Below are positions 41,241 through 50,719 of a stretch of DNA of 64,000 nt, piece after piece. Source of the DNA: an uncultured Collinsella sp. Its GTDB lineage: Bacteria; Actinomycetota; Coriobacteriia; Coriobacteriales; Coriobacteriaceae. The stretch covers positions 73,079 through 137,078 of the forward strand of contig UQHZ01000006.1 in NCBI GenBank assembly GCA_900541055.1. The letters run 5' to 3'. The notes under the pieces are model-generated. The model was not told the origin of the DNA and did no database searches. It saw nothing but the letters and a program-made list of their open reading frames with translations. Both the position numbers and the translations under genes were made by a program. Numbering within the stretch: position 1 is the first letter of the stretch; the number at the start of each line of letters is the position of its first letter.

Positions 41241-42206
41241 ATGCCGGGTAAAAGCCTAGAGAACATGCACGTAGCGGTCTTGGCGGGCGGTCATTCCGCC
41301 GAGCGCGAGATCTCGCTCAATTCGGGAAAGAACGTTGTGGTGGCACTGAAGGAAGCCGGCTACACCTCGGTGGATCTGCTCGACACGGCCGCTGATGATT
41401 TTATGGTAACCATGGCGACCGGCGGCTTTGATGTGGCGTTTATCGCCATGCACGGTGCCGGCGGCGAGGATGGCGCCATGCAGGGTGCCATGGAGACCCT
41501 GGGTATCCCCTACACGGCCTCGGGCGTGCTTGCCAGCGCCTGCGGTGCCGACAAGGAAGTCTCTAAGCTCCTGTACGCCAAGGCGGGCATTCCCATTGCC
41601 CCCGGCCTTGCGCTCGAGGTGGGCGATGAAGTCGATATCGATCATATCGTCGAGGTCTGTGGCGAGCGCTGCTTTGTGAAGCCGGCCGTCAACGGTTCCA
41701 GCTATGGCATTTCCCTGGTCCATGAGCCCTCCGAGCTGCCCGCGGCAATCGCCAAGGCGTTTGAGTACGGCGACAAAGTGCTGGTCGAGAAGTGCATCGA
41801 GGGTACCGAGATCACCGTCGGCGTATACGGCGAAGATGACGTGCGCGCTCTGCCGATTGTCGAGATTCGTAAGCCCGAGGACTGCGAGTTCTACGATCTG
41901 GACGTGAAATATGTCGACCCTACGGACATCCATCGCATTCCGGCGCAGATTTCACCCGAGAACTACGCTCGTGCCCAGGAGCTTGCCTGTGCCGCTCACA
42001 AGGCCCTCGGGTGCCTGGGTATCTCGCGCAGCGACTTTATCGTGAGCGGGGACGGCCCCGTTATCCTCGAGACCAATACCATTCCCGGCATGACCGATAC
42101 GTCGCTGTATCCGGATGAGATCCGCCACACCGACGACATGACGTTCCCGCAGGTCTGTGACAGTCTGATCCGTATGGGTCTTCGTCGAGCGGGCATTGCA
42201 TGCTAA
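41241..42206 (+). CDS. ddl: D-alanine-D-alanine ligase
   Basis: Makes D-Ala-D-Ala for peptidoglycan. 321 residues; N-terminal VLAGGHSAEREISL, ATP-grasp CFVKPAVNGSSYGISLV and the C-terminal ETNTIPGMTDTSLYP. AGGAGGAG 7 bases before the ATG. Its end overlaps the next gene by 7 bases. Confidence 0.95.
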   Translation: MPGKSLENMHVAVLAGGHSAEREISLNSGKNVVVALKEAGYTSVDLLDTAADDFMVTMATGGFDVAFIAMHGAGGEDGAMQGAMETLGIPYTASGVLASACGADKEVSKLLYAKAGIPIAPGLALEVGDEVDIDHIVEVCGERCFVKPAVNGSSYGISLVHEPSELPAAIAKAFEYGDKVLVEKCIEGTEITVGVYGEDDVRALPIVEIRKPEDCEFYDLDVKYVDPTDIHRIPAQISPENYARAQELACAAHKALGCLGISRSDFIVSGDGPVILETNTIPGMTDTSLYPDEIRHTDDMTFPQVCDSLIRMGLRRAGIAC

Positions 42207-45094
42207 TCGAGGACGCGGTTTCGTCAGGAACGCCGCAGTTTGTCATCGACTCCTATGCCACGCTAGCCGAACGCGCCAAAACGCAGTCCTTCGGCCTCAT
42301 CGAGGAAGATGTGATTGTCCTCGATACCGAGACCACGGGTCTTTCGGTGCAGGACAACGAGCTGATCGAGATCTCGGCGGCCCGTCTTTCGGGCCGCGAG
42401 GTTATCGACCGCTTCGATACCTTCGTGCATCCCAAGCAGCTGATTCCTGCCGAGATTACCGAGCTCACGAGCATTACAAATGCCGATGTGGCAGATGCCC
42501 CGTCGGCCGTTGAGGCCGTCGCCGCCCTCGCCGATTTTGTCGGTGGTTGCCCGGTGATTGCACATAACGCCACGTTCGACCGCTCGTTTATCGAGTCGGT
42601 CAAAGGCGGCGTCAATGTGAGCGATATTTGGATCGATTCGCTGGCGCTGTCGCGAATCGCGCTTCCGCGCCTGGCCTCGCACAAGCTGTCTTTTATGGCC
42701 GATCTGTTTGGCTGTGACTCGGTATCACACCGTGCCAATGCCGACGTCGACGCCCTGTGTGGCGTATGGCGCGTGTTGCTTGTGGCACTCACCGACTTGC
42801 CCCAGGGCCTCATGGCGCGCCTAGCCGACATGCATCCGGATGTGCCTTGGTCCTATCGTCCTATCTTCTCATTCTTGGCAGGGCAGAACCCTGGTTCTAT
42901 CTTCTCTCTCAGCGCCGCTCGTACTGACGTTCTCAAGGCCGATCGCGCCGACGATCGGGTGGACGCCGACGAACTGCCGGTCCTCAAGATGCCGAGTCGT
43001 GAGGAGATTGAGGCAGACTATGCGCCAGGTGGCCTGGTCAATCGCATGTATCCCACTTACGAGCCGCGTGATGAGCAGATCGCGATGGCGCTCGAGGTCC
43101 GCGATGCGCTGGTCACGGGCACTCATCGTGTAATTGAGGCGGGCACAGGCGTCGGCAAATCGATGGCCTATCTGGTGCCTTTTGCCGAGGCGGCACGCCG
43201 TAACAACATCACGGTTGGTATTGCGACCAAATCGAACAATCTTGCAGACCAGCTCATGTACCATGAGCTGCCAAAACTTGCCGAGCAACTGGACGGTGGT
43301 CTGTCATTTTGCGCTCTCAAGGGCTATGACCACTATCCGTGCCTGCGCAAGCTTGAGCGCATGAGCCGAGGCCAGGTCGAGATTACCACCAAGCGCGATC
43401 CGGCGGACACGCTCACGGCGGTCGCGGTCATTATGGCGTACGTCTGCCAATCAGCCGATGGCGACCTCGACTCGCTTGGCATTCGGTGGCGCAGCGTCAA
43501 CCGCCCCGACTTTACGACGGCCTCGCGCGAGTGTGCTCGCCGCCTCTGCCCGTTTTTCCCTGATAAATGTTTGGTCCACGGCGCTCGCCGTCGTGCGGCG
43601 CATGCCGATGTGGTGGTCACCAACCATTCCCTGCTGTTCCGCAATGTTGCGGCCGAGGGCAGGATTTTGCCTCCGATTCGTCATTGGGTAATCGACGAGG
43701 CTCATTCTATCGAGCGCGAGGCGCGCCGTCAGTGGGCGCGCGTGGTGTCGGCGGACGAATCACGCGTTCTGTTTGAGCGCCTGGGTGGCTCGAGCACCGG
43801 TGCGCTAAGCCAGGTCTCCCGTGATTTGGCAACCTCCGAGGGCTCTACGCTCTATTTGGGCCTTACTGCCAAGGCGACGTCGACGGTTGCGCGCGCGAGC
43901 ATGGCAATCGCCGACGTGTTCGATGGCGTTCGCGAGCTCGGCCGTCGTGCCCGTGGGGGTTATGACAATGCCAATCTATGGATTGGCCCCGAGTTGCGCG
44001 AATCTGACGACTGGCATGATTTCTTACCGTCGGCCTACACTGCCATCGACGCATTGGAACAAGCTGACAAGAGCGTCGACGCGCTGGTGCAAGCCGTCGC
44101 CGCCGACAAGCCCGAGGTTGTTGTCGACCTGGGTGATATTTCGCGCCGCCTGCACGAGCTGGCCGAGAACCTCAAACTCATCATTGACGGCACCGATGAA
44201 CACTACGTGTATTCGCTGCAGGTCAATCGCAGGCTGCGTGCCGGCGGAGAGTCAATGACCGCAGAGCGCATCGACATTGGCGAGGCCTTGGCAACCGAAT
44301 GGCTGCCCGAGGTTCACACGGCTATCTTTGCCTCGGCGACCATGACGGTGTCCAAAAGCTTTGAACACTTTAACCACGCGGTCGGCCTCGATCGCATTGG
44401 TGCTTCAACATCCTCATCGTTGCACTTGGACTCGAGCTACGACTTCGATTCGAACATGGCTGTAATCGTTGCGGGCGATATCCCCGATCCGCGCGATCGT
44501 GAGAGCTATCTTACGGCGCTCGAGCGCGTGCTGGTTGACGCCCATCTTGCCATGGGCGGATCGGTGCTCACACTGTTCACCAATCGGCGCGACATGGAAG
44601 ACCTGTACGCCCGCGTTGAGCCCAAATTGGCGCGAGCGGGCCTGGAGCTCAACTGCCAGCAGCGCAACTCATCTCCTCGTCGCCTGCGCGATCGGTTTAT
44701 CAACGAGCCGACTTCATCGCTTTTTGCGCTTAAGGCCTTCTGGGAGGGGTTCGACGCCAGCGGCGAGACGCTGCGCTGCGTCATCATTCCCAAGCTTCCG
44801 TTCTCGAGTCCCACGGACCCGCTCTCGTGCGAGCGCAACCTGCGCGAAGACCGCGCTTGGGCGCGCTATTCGCTGCCCGAGGCGGTGCTCGAGGTCAAGC
44901 AGGCGGCCGGGCGCCTTATCCGCTCGTCGACCGATTGCGGCGTGCTGATTCTGGCCGACCCGCGCCTGGTGACGAAGGGCTACGGAAAGAAGTTCTTAAC
45001 GTCGCTGCCCACGAGCTCCTACCAGCGCATCGAATCGGCGCAGATCGGGCACTATCTGCAACTGTGGCGTGCACGCCACGAGCGGCGGCGCTAA
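42200..45094 (+). CDS. dinG: DinG-type helicase with exonuclease domain
   Basis: 964 residues. An N-terminal DEDD 3'-5' exonuclease domain (DTETTGL at 42-48, then IAHNATFDRSF and HRANADVDA) is fused to an XPD/DinG superfamily-2 helicase with Walker A EAGTGVGKS (near 313), DEAH (near 498) and QAAGRLIRS near the end. The cysteines in YPCLRK and ECARRLCPFFPDKC could hold an iron-sulfur cluster. Gram-positive DinG proteins with this layout can act as nucleases without helicase activity; which applies here is not visible. Overlaps ddl by 7 bases. Confidence 0.9.
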   Translation: MLIEDAVSSGTPQFVIDSYATLAERAKTQSFGLIEEDVIVLDTETTGLSVQDNELIEISAARLSGREVIDRFDTFVHPKQLIPAEITELTSITNADVADAPSAVEAVAALADFVGGCPVIAHNATFDRSFIESVKGGVNVSDIWIDSLALSRIALPRLASHKLSFMADLFGCDSVSHRANADVDALCGVWRVLLVALTDLPQGLMARLADMHPDVPWSYRPIFSFLAGQNPGSIFSLSAARTDVLKADRADDRVDADELPVLKMPSREEIEADYAPGGLVNRMYPTYEPRDEQIAMALEVRDALVTGTHRVIEAGTGVGKSMAYLVPFAEAARRNNITVGIATKSNNLADQLMYHELPKLAEQLDGGLSFCALKGYDHYPCLRKLERMSRGQVEITTKRDPADTLTAVAVIMAYVCQSADGDLDSLGIRWRSVNRPDFTTASRECARRLCPFFPDKCLVHGARRRAAHADVVVTNHSLLFRNVAAEGRILPPIRHWVIDEAHSIEREARRQWARVVSADESRVLFERLGGSSTGALSQVSRDLATSEGSTLYLGLTAKATSTVARASMAIADVFDGVRELGRRARGGYDNANLWIGPELRESDDWHDFLPSAYTAIDALEQADKSVDALVQAVAADKPEVVVDLGDISRRLHELAENLKLIIDGTDEHYVYSLQVNRRLRAGGESMTAERIDIGEALATEWLPEVHTAIFASATMTVSKSFEHFNHAVGLDRIGASTSSSLHLDSSYDFDSNMAVIVAGDIPDPRDRESYLTALERVLVDAHLAMGGSVLTLFTNRRDMEDLYARVEPKLARAGLELNCQQRNSSPRRLRDRFINEPTSSLFALKAFWEGFDASGETLRCVIIPKLPFSSPTDPLSCERNLREDRAWARYSLPEAVLEVKQAAGRLIRSSTDCGVLILADPRLVTKGYGKKFLTSLPTSSYQRIESAQIGHYLQLWRARHERRR

Positions 45095-46008
45095 AGCGGA
45101 CAGACGAGGGTTTTTGCCATATCGCACAGACGCTTTGACAGGGCGGGGTCATCCAAGATGTGGATGGCTCCGCCCGCTGCAATTATCTGGCTCAGTAGCC
45201 AACGCTCGGAGCCGTAATGCACGGTTACCGTTGCCATGTCTGCTCCGCTGCGCTCGATTAGGGTGATGCCGGCCCAGTCCAGATGCTCCGCCATATCGAA
45301 TGGCATCAAGAGCTTTGCACTACGCTGCGTCCGGGCAAGGGAATCGTGGAGGGATGCGACGTCCGGTGCATGAGGCACGACGGAGTCTTCCGTCAAGGCG
45401 AGTCCCTCGATTTTATCCATGCGATAGGTGCGCTGCTCATCGACCGCGATGTCCCAGGCAATCAGGTATGTTTGGTCGCCGTTTGCCGTAATGCGCAAGG
45501 GGTCGACCAGACGCTCACGTGGCCGTGCATCGTCCATCGAGCGATACGAGATGCGGCAGCGAACGCCGTCCTGAATGGCGCAGCTCAGCTGCTGCCAGTG
45601 CGACCCGTGGTTGACGGTGTCAAAGACGCGCTGGTTATAGCCGAGCTCTTCGGGTAGAAGAGCATGCCGAATCCGGGCTGCCGTCTGTGGCTCGATCCCC
45701 AACGATTCAAGTTCGTGGTTGAGCACAGCGCCCTCGGCGGCACTCAGGCGCAACGGTAGAACACGCCCGGCGTCGCCGGTGAGGACCACACGCTCGCCGC
45801 GGCATTCGCAGATGATGCGCGCGCCCGATTCTCGGTCCGCGAGCGTCGAGACGATCTCGAGAATCTCGTCGAGCGACACCCCTGTGATGTCAAAGCGGCT
45901 GCAAATCTCGGCTCGTGTCATGCCGCTCTCGCCGGCGGCGTAGAGGGCCTCCATGATGTCGATGGCGCGCGAGAGTCTCTGCTCGCTGGTGAGTTTACGC
46001 ACGGGCAT
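45091..46008 (-). CDS. WYL-domain regulator, PafC-like
   Basis: 305 residues: N-terminal helix-turn-helix (ALYAAGESGMTRAEICSRFDI near 20-50), a WYL domain (RERLVDPLRITANGDQTYLIAWD near 165), and a C-terminal WCX-like extension. It overlaps the upstream WYL gene by 14 bases, as paired pafB-pafC genes do. In mycobacteria PafBC activates DNA-damage genes. It converges with the dinG-type gene, whose stop overlaps by 4 bases. Confidence 0.85.
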   Translation of the reverse strand: MPVRKLTSEQRLSRAIDIMEALYAAGESGMTRAEICSRFDITGVSLDEILEIVSTLADRESGARIICECRGERVVLTGDAGRVLPLRLSAAEGAVLNHELESLGIEPQTAARIRHALLPEELGYNQRVFDTVNHGSHWQQLSCAIQDGVRCRISYRSMDDARPRERLVDPLRITANGDQTYLIAWDIAVDEQRTYRMDKIEGLALTEDSVVPHAPDVASLHDSLARTQRSAKLLMPFDMAEHLDWAGITLIERSGADMATVTVHYGSERWLLSQIIAAGGAIHILDDPALSKRLCDMAKTLVCPL

Positions 46009-47017
46009 ACTCGTGCACCGTCCTTTCGATGAGGTGGTTCCACGCCTGCTTGAGCGATTTGGGGGCCATGGGCCTCATGCCGTCCATGGCGTGGGCCATG
46101 CAAAATGAGGCGGCGGCTTCAAGGTCGCGCACGTCAACGGTCCAGGTCCATCCTGCATCGGTGTGTGCGAGCTCACCTCGCCCACGCGTGAGGCCGTTGA
46201 TCATATCGATCTGCGTCTGAGGGGCGAACGAGAACGTAGCTGCAACGGGCGGTCGGTCGGCAAAATCGAATTCAAAGAACAGATAGTCGTTGAGATTGAA
46301 GTCCGCAGGGATGGCGTAGGCCTTCGAAGGACGCCAAGCGCGAACGATACGGTCACAGCGGAATGTCCTGATGTCGTCGGTGGCATTGTCGAGGCCGCAG
46401 AAATACGCCACGCCCTCGCGCTCGAACATGCCGTAGACGCGGACGGTACGCTCTTTCTGCTCGCCGCGTCCGTTCTGATATAAAAATCGCAGCGCACAAC
46501 GCTCGGCAAAGGCGCTCCAAACCGCATCGACGGTGGGAGAGCGGCTGATCGGCGCCTCGTCTACCGTCGTCCTGCCGGTGAGATAGGCAATCTTGGAGCG
46601 AATATCGGCAAGCGGTGCGGCAAAAGTGGATGAGCCGGCCGCTAGTGTCTGGTCGATGGCGTTGAGCAGGATATCGGCGTCGTCTGCGGTAATGAGGCCG
46701 CCTGCCGCAAACGTGTGCTCGCGGTCGATTGTCCACGAGCTTTCCTCGGTCTCCTGCGCGCCGGTGGGGCGAACCTCCTTGATTAAGATGCCGCGTTCGA
46801 GCAGCTTGTCACGATCGCGTCGAAACTTGCGCTTATCCGAGTCGATATTGCCCGAGCCATATCCCAGGTCAGAATCCAAGACGATCTGCTCGGTCGTCAG
46901 CGGTTCGGGGGAGCTATTGAGCACAAAGAAAAGATTGAGGATGCGCTGAGCCGTTTTATCGAAACTGGGCTCCGAATTTCCCTTTTTAATTGTCTCGGTC
47001 GTGTCGCTTGCCGTCAT
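45995..47017 (-). CDS. WYL-domain regulator, PafB-like
   Basis: 340 residues with a winged-helix start (LFFVLNSSPEPLTTEQIVLDSDLGYGSGNIDSDKRKFRRDRDKL, 28-75) and a WYL domain with the pattern ERTVRVYGMFEREGVAYFCGLD near 190. First gene of a two-gene unit; the pair may bind DNA as a heterodimer. Ligand unknown, though single-stranded DNA is the ligand of some WYL regulators. Confidence 0.85.
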   Translation of the reverse strand: MTASDTTETIKKGNSEPSFDKTAQRILNLFFVLNSSPEPLTTEQIVLDSDLGYGSGNIDSDKRKFRRDRDKLLERGILIKEVRPTGAQETEESSWTIDREHTFAAGGLITADDADILLNAIDQTLAAGSSTFAAPLADIRSKIAYLTGRTTVDEAPISRSPTVDAVWSAFAERCALRFLYQNGRGEQKERTVRVYGMFEREGVAYFCGLDNATDDIRTFRCDRIVRAWRPSKAYAIPADFNLNDYLFFEFDFADRPPVAATFSFAPQTQIDMINGLTRGRGELAHTDAGWTWTVDVRDLEAAASFCMAHAMDGMRPMAPKSLKQAWNHLIERTVHEYARA

Positions 47018-47215
47018 AGAGTCCTCGCATGAGAAGGTGGTTTGCTGCCATGATTTTAGTCCGATATGGAGATTAGGCTATATCCTTGTCCGCTCGGGGC
47101 GTTAAGATGGCCCGAATTCGGTCGTTTGCGCTCGCTCGGGGTATACTTTCGACTATATACGGTTCTAATGTGCATGCATTGGGCCTATTTGTCGGATTAT
47201 GGATGTGGAGCGCAC

Positions 47216-50200
47216 ATGGCGAACACCCAGAACTATATTAACCACCTGCTGCAGAACACCGGCATTACGCCGGCATGCAGCGAAGAAGAGCGCTTGGCTG
47301 CCGAGGATATCGCTCAGATCTTCCGCAACCACGGCTTTGATCCCGAGGTTCAGGAGTTCAATGCCCCGGCGCCCAGTAGATTGGCGTTTGCCGTTACCGG
47401 TATTCTTGCGTTTGCCGGCGCCCTGCTGATGGGTATCGGCGGCGGTATCGGCTTGGTCGGCACCTTGCTGGCCATTGTCGGTGCCGTTCTTTACGTGCTC
47501 GAGCGCACGGGCCACCCCGTGGTTTCGCGTCTGGGCAAGACGGGCGTGAGCCAAAATGTCATCGCCTACCACAAGGCCTCGGGCCCGCTCGCGTCTCCGC
47601 GCAACCGCCCGGTGGTCGTTGTCGCACACTACGACTCTCCCCGTGCTGAGCTGCTCGCCCGCGAGCCCTATGCTTCGTATCGTGCGCTCATTGCCAAGCT
47701 GTTGCCCGTTGCCACGGTTGCCCCTGCTGCCGTTGCCATCCTGCGTATCCTGCCGCTCCCCGGCGCGCTCAAGGTTCTGCTGTGGATTGTCGCGATCCTC
47801 GCTTCCCTCGTTGCACTTGCCAACGCGGCAAACATCATCTCTAACCGCCACATTCTTCCCTATACGTCCGGCGCGGTGTGCAACAAATCTTCTGTCGCCG
47901 CTATGCTCGGTGTTATGGACAACGTTGCTCCCTTCCAGGGTGAAAACGAGTTTCCCGACGATGTTCCGTTCGATACCTATTTTGGGGAGCAGAAGCGTCG
48001 TGCCGAGGAAATGGCGCGCGCAGCGGCGGAATATGCCGCGGCCCAGCAGCAAAACGACTACGGCAACACCATCGAGTACGAAGAGCCTACCTACGCCGAG
48101 GACGAGTTCGGTCAGCCGATTGCTCCCGACACTCAGACCGAGCCCGAACAGGGTGAGGCTTTCGACGAGCAGATCGAGGGCTTTGAGGGTGCGTCTGCCG
48201 ACGAGACGCTGATCGGCGCCATCGTGCCCGAGGATCAGAATCAGGCTGTCCAGGCTGAAGAGTTCAATGACGAGGTTTCCGCTGCCGAGCCGGTGGAGGA
48301 GCCTGTCGCGGCCGAGCCCGAGCCCAAGCTCTATCGCAATGCCGCCGGCAACATCCGCTTTGGTTCGGATGCCATCCGTGCGCTCGGAATGCTTCCCGAG
48401 TCCTGCACGCTCGATTACGAGGAGGGCGAGGAGCCGACGTTTGAGACCGAGCCTGCCCCCGTCGTGACTGCGCCTGCGCCCGCTGTCACCGTGGATGATG
48501 AGTCTGCCGCGGTTGCCGTTGCCGTTGCCGAGCCCGAGGCGGTGTCCGCGATCGATCCCGCGGCAGGACTGGACATTTTGGCTCCCGCCGCGCCGGCGCA
48601 AGACGTTGCGGACGAGTCTGACGACGATTACGTTGAACAGCCGAGGCGCGTGTCTTACGAGAGCGATACTGATTTCTCGGCCGAGATTCCCGCGGCAACG
48701 CCCCATGCCGACATTGCATTCGCGTTCTCGTCGATTGGCGCCAGCGCTTCCAACTTCTTTAAGGGTGCGCTTGCAAAGGGCAAGAAATTTGTCGACGATT
48801 TCGAGGAGAAGCGCGCTGCCGCACGCGAGGCTGCCGAGCAGGAGGCTATCGCTCAGCAGCAGGCAGCTGAGGCGGCACGTGAGCACGCGGCGCAAGAGTT
48901 CGAGCAGAACGAGGCTATGCAGTCCGCGCCCGTTGACGCCGCCGAAGCTACAACGTCCTTTGAGTCCCAGCAACCGGCGTCCGCGGATGTTGTTGAGGCG
49001 ACGACGTCTTTCGAGGCTCAGGAGCACGTCGATAGCACCATGTCGTTTGATGCCGCGCAGTTCGATTCCACGATAACGTTTGAAAAGCAGGGCACCGCGA
49101 TTGCCGAGCCCCTTCCTATTTCCGATGAGCAGGGCGACGCGGCAGACGATGACGAGCCTATTGATGCTGCCGAAATCCAAGATGTCGCCGAGGACGAGTC
49201 CGTTGAGGCCAACTCTGACGAAGAGCAATACGCGGCAGCCGATCAAGGTGATTCGACCGAGGTCGAGCAGGAGGAAGTGCCTGCGGTTTCCGAGACTCCC
49301 GAGACGGATGAGTCGAGGCCTTACTCCACGCAGATTTTCACCATGCCGACCCCGAGTGGTTCCGGTGCCACGGTTGCCAATGTCGCTCCCACTCAGGACG
49401 AAACGGTCGATTCCCTTATGGCCCAGATTTCCTCCCAGGCATCGCCGCGTCCGCAGATGAATGTTCCCGATCCGGCGTCGGCACCGTCGCCTGCACCTTC
49501 CTCGTCTCCGCTGGCTTCGGTCCCCGATCCGTCGCTGCCGTCTATGAAGCAGGCAAACGTTGCGTCTCGCACGTCGCTGTTCGACCTTCCCGATCCCTCT
49601 GCCCAAGTCAACGACCCCTTTGCTACCGCCCAAGGTCCCGAACCCACATCGGCACCCGTTGCGCCTCCTATGCCCGTTGCGTCGGGCGCGCAGCCGATCG
49701 AGACCATTTCGGCTCCCGCCCCGGCGGCACCCAAGTCTCGTAAGCGCGGCCTGGGTGGCCTGTTCGGTCGTAAAAAGAAAAACGAGCAGGACAGCATGAG
49801 TGACTGGCTGGGCGTCGAAGACGATTACGATGCCAAGAAATCCGGTCGCGGTATCGGTTCGTGGGATAACTTCGAGGACGATAACGATGGCTGGAAGGGC
49901 GGCGCTACGTCTTCCGATGGCGCTTCTTCCGAAGATATGCTCTCGGCTGTCGCCTCTATGGGCGATGATGAGCTGCTCGGTCACGATATCTGGTTTGTGG
50001 CAACGGGTGCCTCGGATTGTGATGGCGCCGGCATGAAGGCCTTCTTGGCTTCGCATCGCGATAAGCTCCGCGGCGTATTCTTTATCAATCTTGAATCCGT
50101 CGGCGCCGGTAGGCTTTCGGTTGTGACGGTCGAGGGCGAACAACAACTGCTCAAGGGCGATCGCCGCATCATGAACCTGGTCAGCAAGGTCTGCAAGTCG

Positions 50201-50413
50201 TTCCATGTCGATTGTGGCGCGCTCGAGATGCCCTATGCCAAGACCGATGCCTACGCCGCGCTCGAGGCGAGCCGCCGAGCCCTCACCATCGCCGGTGTGG
50301 ACGGCACACGTCTGGCTTGCGCTCGTACCGAGGACGACCTGCCCCACAATGTCAACCCGACGAACATTGCTACGGTATCCGAGGTCGTGACCGAGGTTAT
50401 CCGCCGTTCGTAG
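47216..50413 (+). CDS. M28-peptidase-like membrane protein with huge acidic insert
   Basis: 1065 residues. Residues 1-240: two membrane segments (about 45-80), a strand with VVVVAHYDSPRAE like the HxD metal motif of M28 aminopeptidases, and two more membrane segments (about 155-200). Residues about 245-895: low-complexity, Glu/Ala/Asp/Pro/Ser-rich. Residues 900-1065 resume the M28-like fold (DIWFVATGASDCDGAGMKAF, FFINLESVGAG, LPHNVNPTN). The usual metal ligands after the HxD are changed (SDCDG, LES), so catalysis is doubtful. The ATG at 47216 has GGAG upstream. Likely a membrane-anchored scaffold derived from a peptidase. Confidence 0.8.
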   Translation: MANTQNYINHLLQNTGITPACSEEERLAAEDIAQIFRNHGFDPEVQEFNAPAPSRLAFAVTGILAFAGALLMGIGGGIGLVGTLLAIVGAVLYVLERTGHPVVSRLGKTGVSQNVIAYHKASGPLASPRNRPVVVVAHYDSPRAELLAREPYASYRALIAKLLPVATVAPAAVAILRILPLPGALKVLLWIVAILASLVALANAANIISNRHILPYTSGAVCNKSSVAAMLGVMDNVAPFQGENEFPDDVPFDTYFGEQKRRAEEMARAAAEYAAAQQQNDYGNTIEYEEPTYAEDEFGQPIAPDTQTEPEQGEAFDEQIEGFEGASADETLIGAIVPEDQNQAVQAEEFNDEVSAAEPVEEPVAAEPEPKLYRNAAGNIRFGSDAIRALGMLPESCTLDYEEGEEPTFETEPAPVVTAPAPAVTVDDESAAVAVAVAEPEAVSAIDPAAGLDILAPAAPAQDVADESDDDYVEQPRRVSYESDTDFSAEIPAATPHADIAFAFSSIGASASNFFKGALAKGKKFVDDFEEKRAAAREAAEQEAIAQQQAAEAAREHAAQEFEQNEAMQSAPVDAAEATTSFESQQPASADVVEATTSFEAQEHVDSTMSFDAAQFDSTITFEKQGTAIAEPLPISDEQGDAADDDEPIDAAEIQDVAEDESVEANSDEEQYAAADQGDSTEVEQEEVPAVSETPETDESRPYSTQIFTMPTPSGSGATVANVAPTQDETVDSLMAQISSQASPRPQMNVPDPASAPSPAPSSSPLASVPDPSLPSMKQANVASRTSLFDLPDPSAQVNDPFATAQGPEPTSAPVAPPMPVASGAQPIETISAPAPAAPKSRKRGLGGLFGRKKKNEQDSMSDWLGVEDDYDAKKSGRGIGSWDNFEDDNDGWKGGATSSDGASSEDMLSAVASMGDDELLGHDIWFVATGASDCDGAGMKAFLASHRDKLRGVFFINLESVGAGRLSVVTVEGEQQLLKGDRRIMNLVSKVCKSFHVDCGALEMPYAKTDAYAALEASRRALTIAGVDGTRLACARTEDDLPHNVNPTNIATVSEVVTEVIRRS

Positions 50414-50434
50414 ACGGAGCTCTAAGGAGTCAAC

Positions 50435-50653
50435 GTGTTTTCGTATATTAAGCGCCATTGGCCTGTCTACGTGATTTTGACCTTGATTGCCATTGCGTTA
50501 GGATTTGGGGCTGCCTACATCGTGGGTGCAAAGGGCTCGACCCCCGCCTCCGCAATCAGCGAAGAGGTGGAGCAAGAACAGAGCACGGGCGCCGATGGGA
50601 TTCCTGAGTCCGAGCAAGCCATCGTTGATGGTGGATCTTCGTCTGCAGAGTAG
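50435..50653 (+). CDS. Small single-pass membrane protein
   Basis: 72 residues; membrane segment at 10-32 (VYVILTLIAIALGFGAAYIVGA) then an acidic Ser/Glu-rich tail. GTG start after AAGGAG. It begins 21 bases after the M28-like gene and is in its operon. Unknown function. Confidence 0.72.
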   Translation: MFSYIKRHWPVYVILTLIAIALGFGAAYIVGAKGSTPASAISEEVEQEQSTGADGIPESEQAIVDGGSSSAE

Positions 50654-50677
50654 ATACGGCGATTTACATGATTGAAA

Positions 50678-50716
50678 GCGGGCGAGCCAGGGGACTGGCT
50701 CGCCCGCTTTTTCATC
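50678..50716. terminator. Bidirectional terminator
   Basis: AAGCGGGCGAGCCAG and CTGGCTCGCCCGCTT form a perfect stem, with TTTTTC on the plus side. It serves the M28-like operon and probably the convergent adhesin gene. Confidence 0.9.
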
Positions 50717-50719
50717 GCG

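Noticed and set aside
47935..49900. Two genes fused by a sequencing error in the M28-like gene
   Set aside because: No internal stop or frame change, no RBS-start pair at the second half, and both halves complete one fold.
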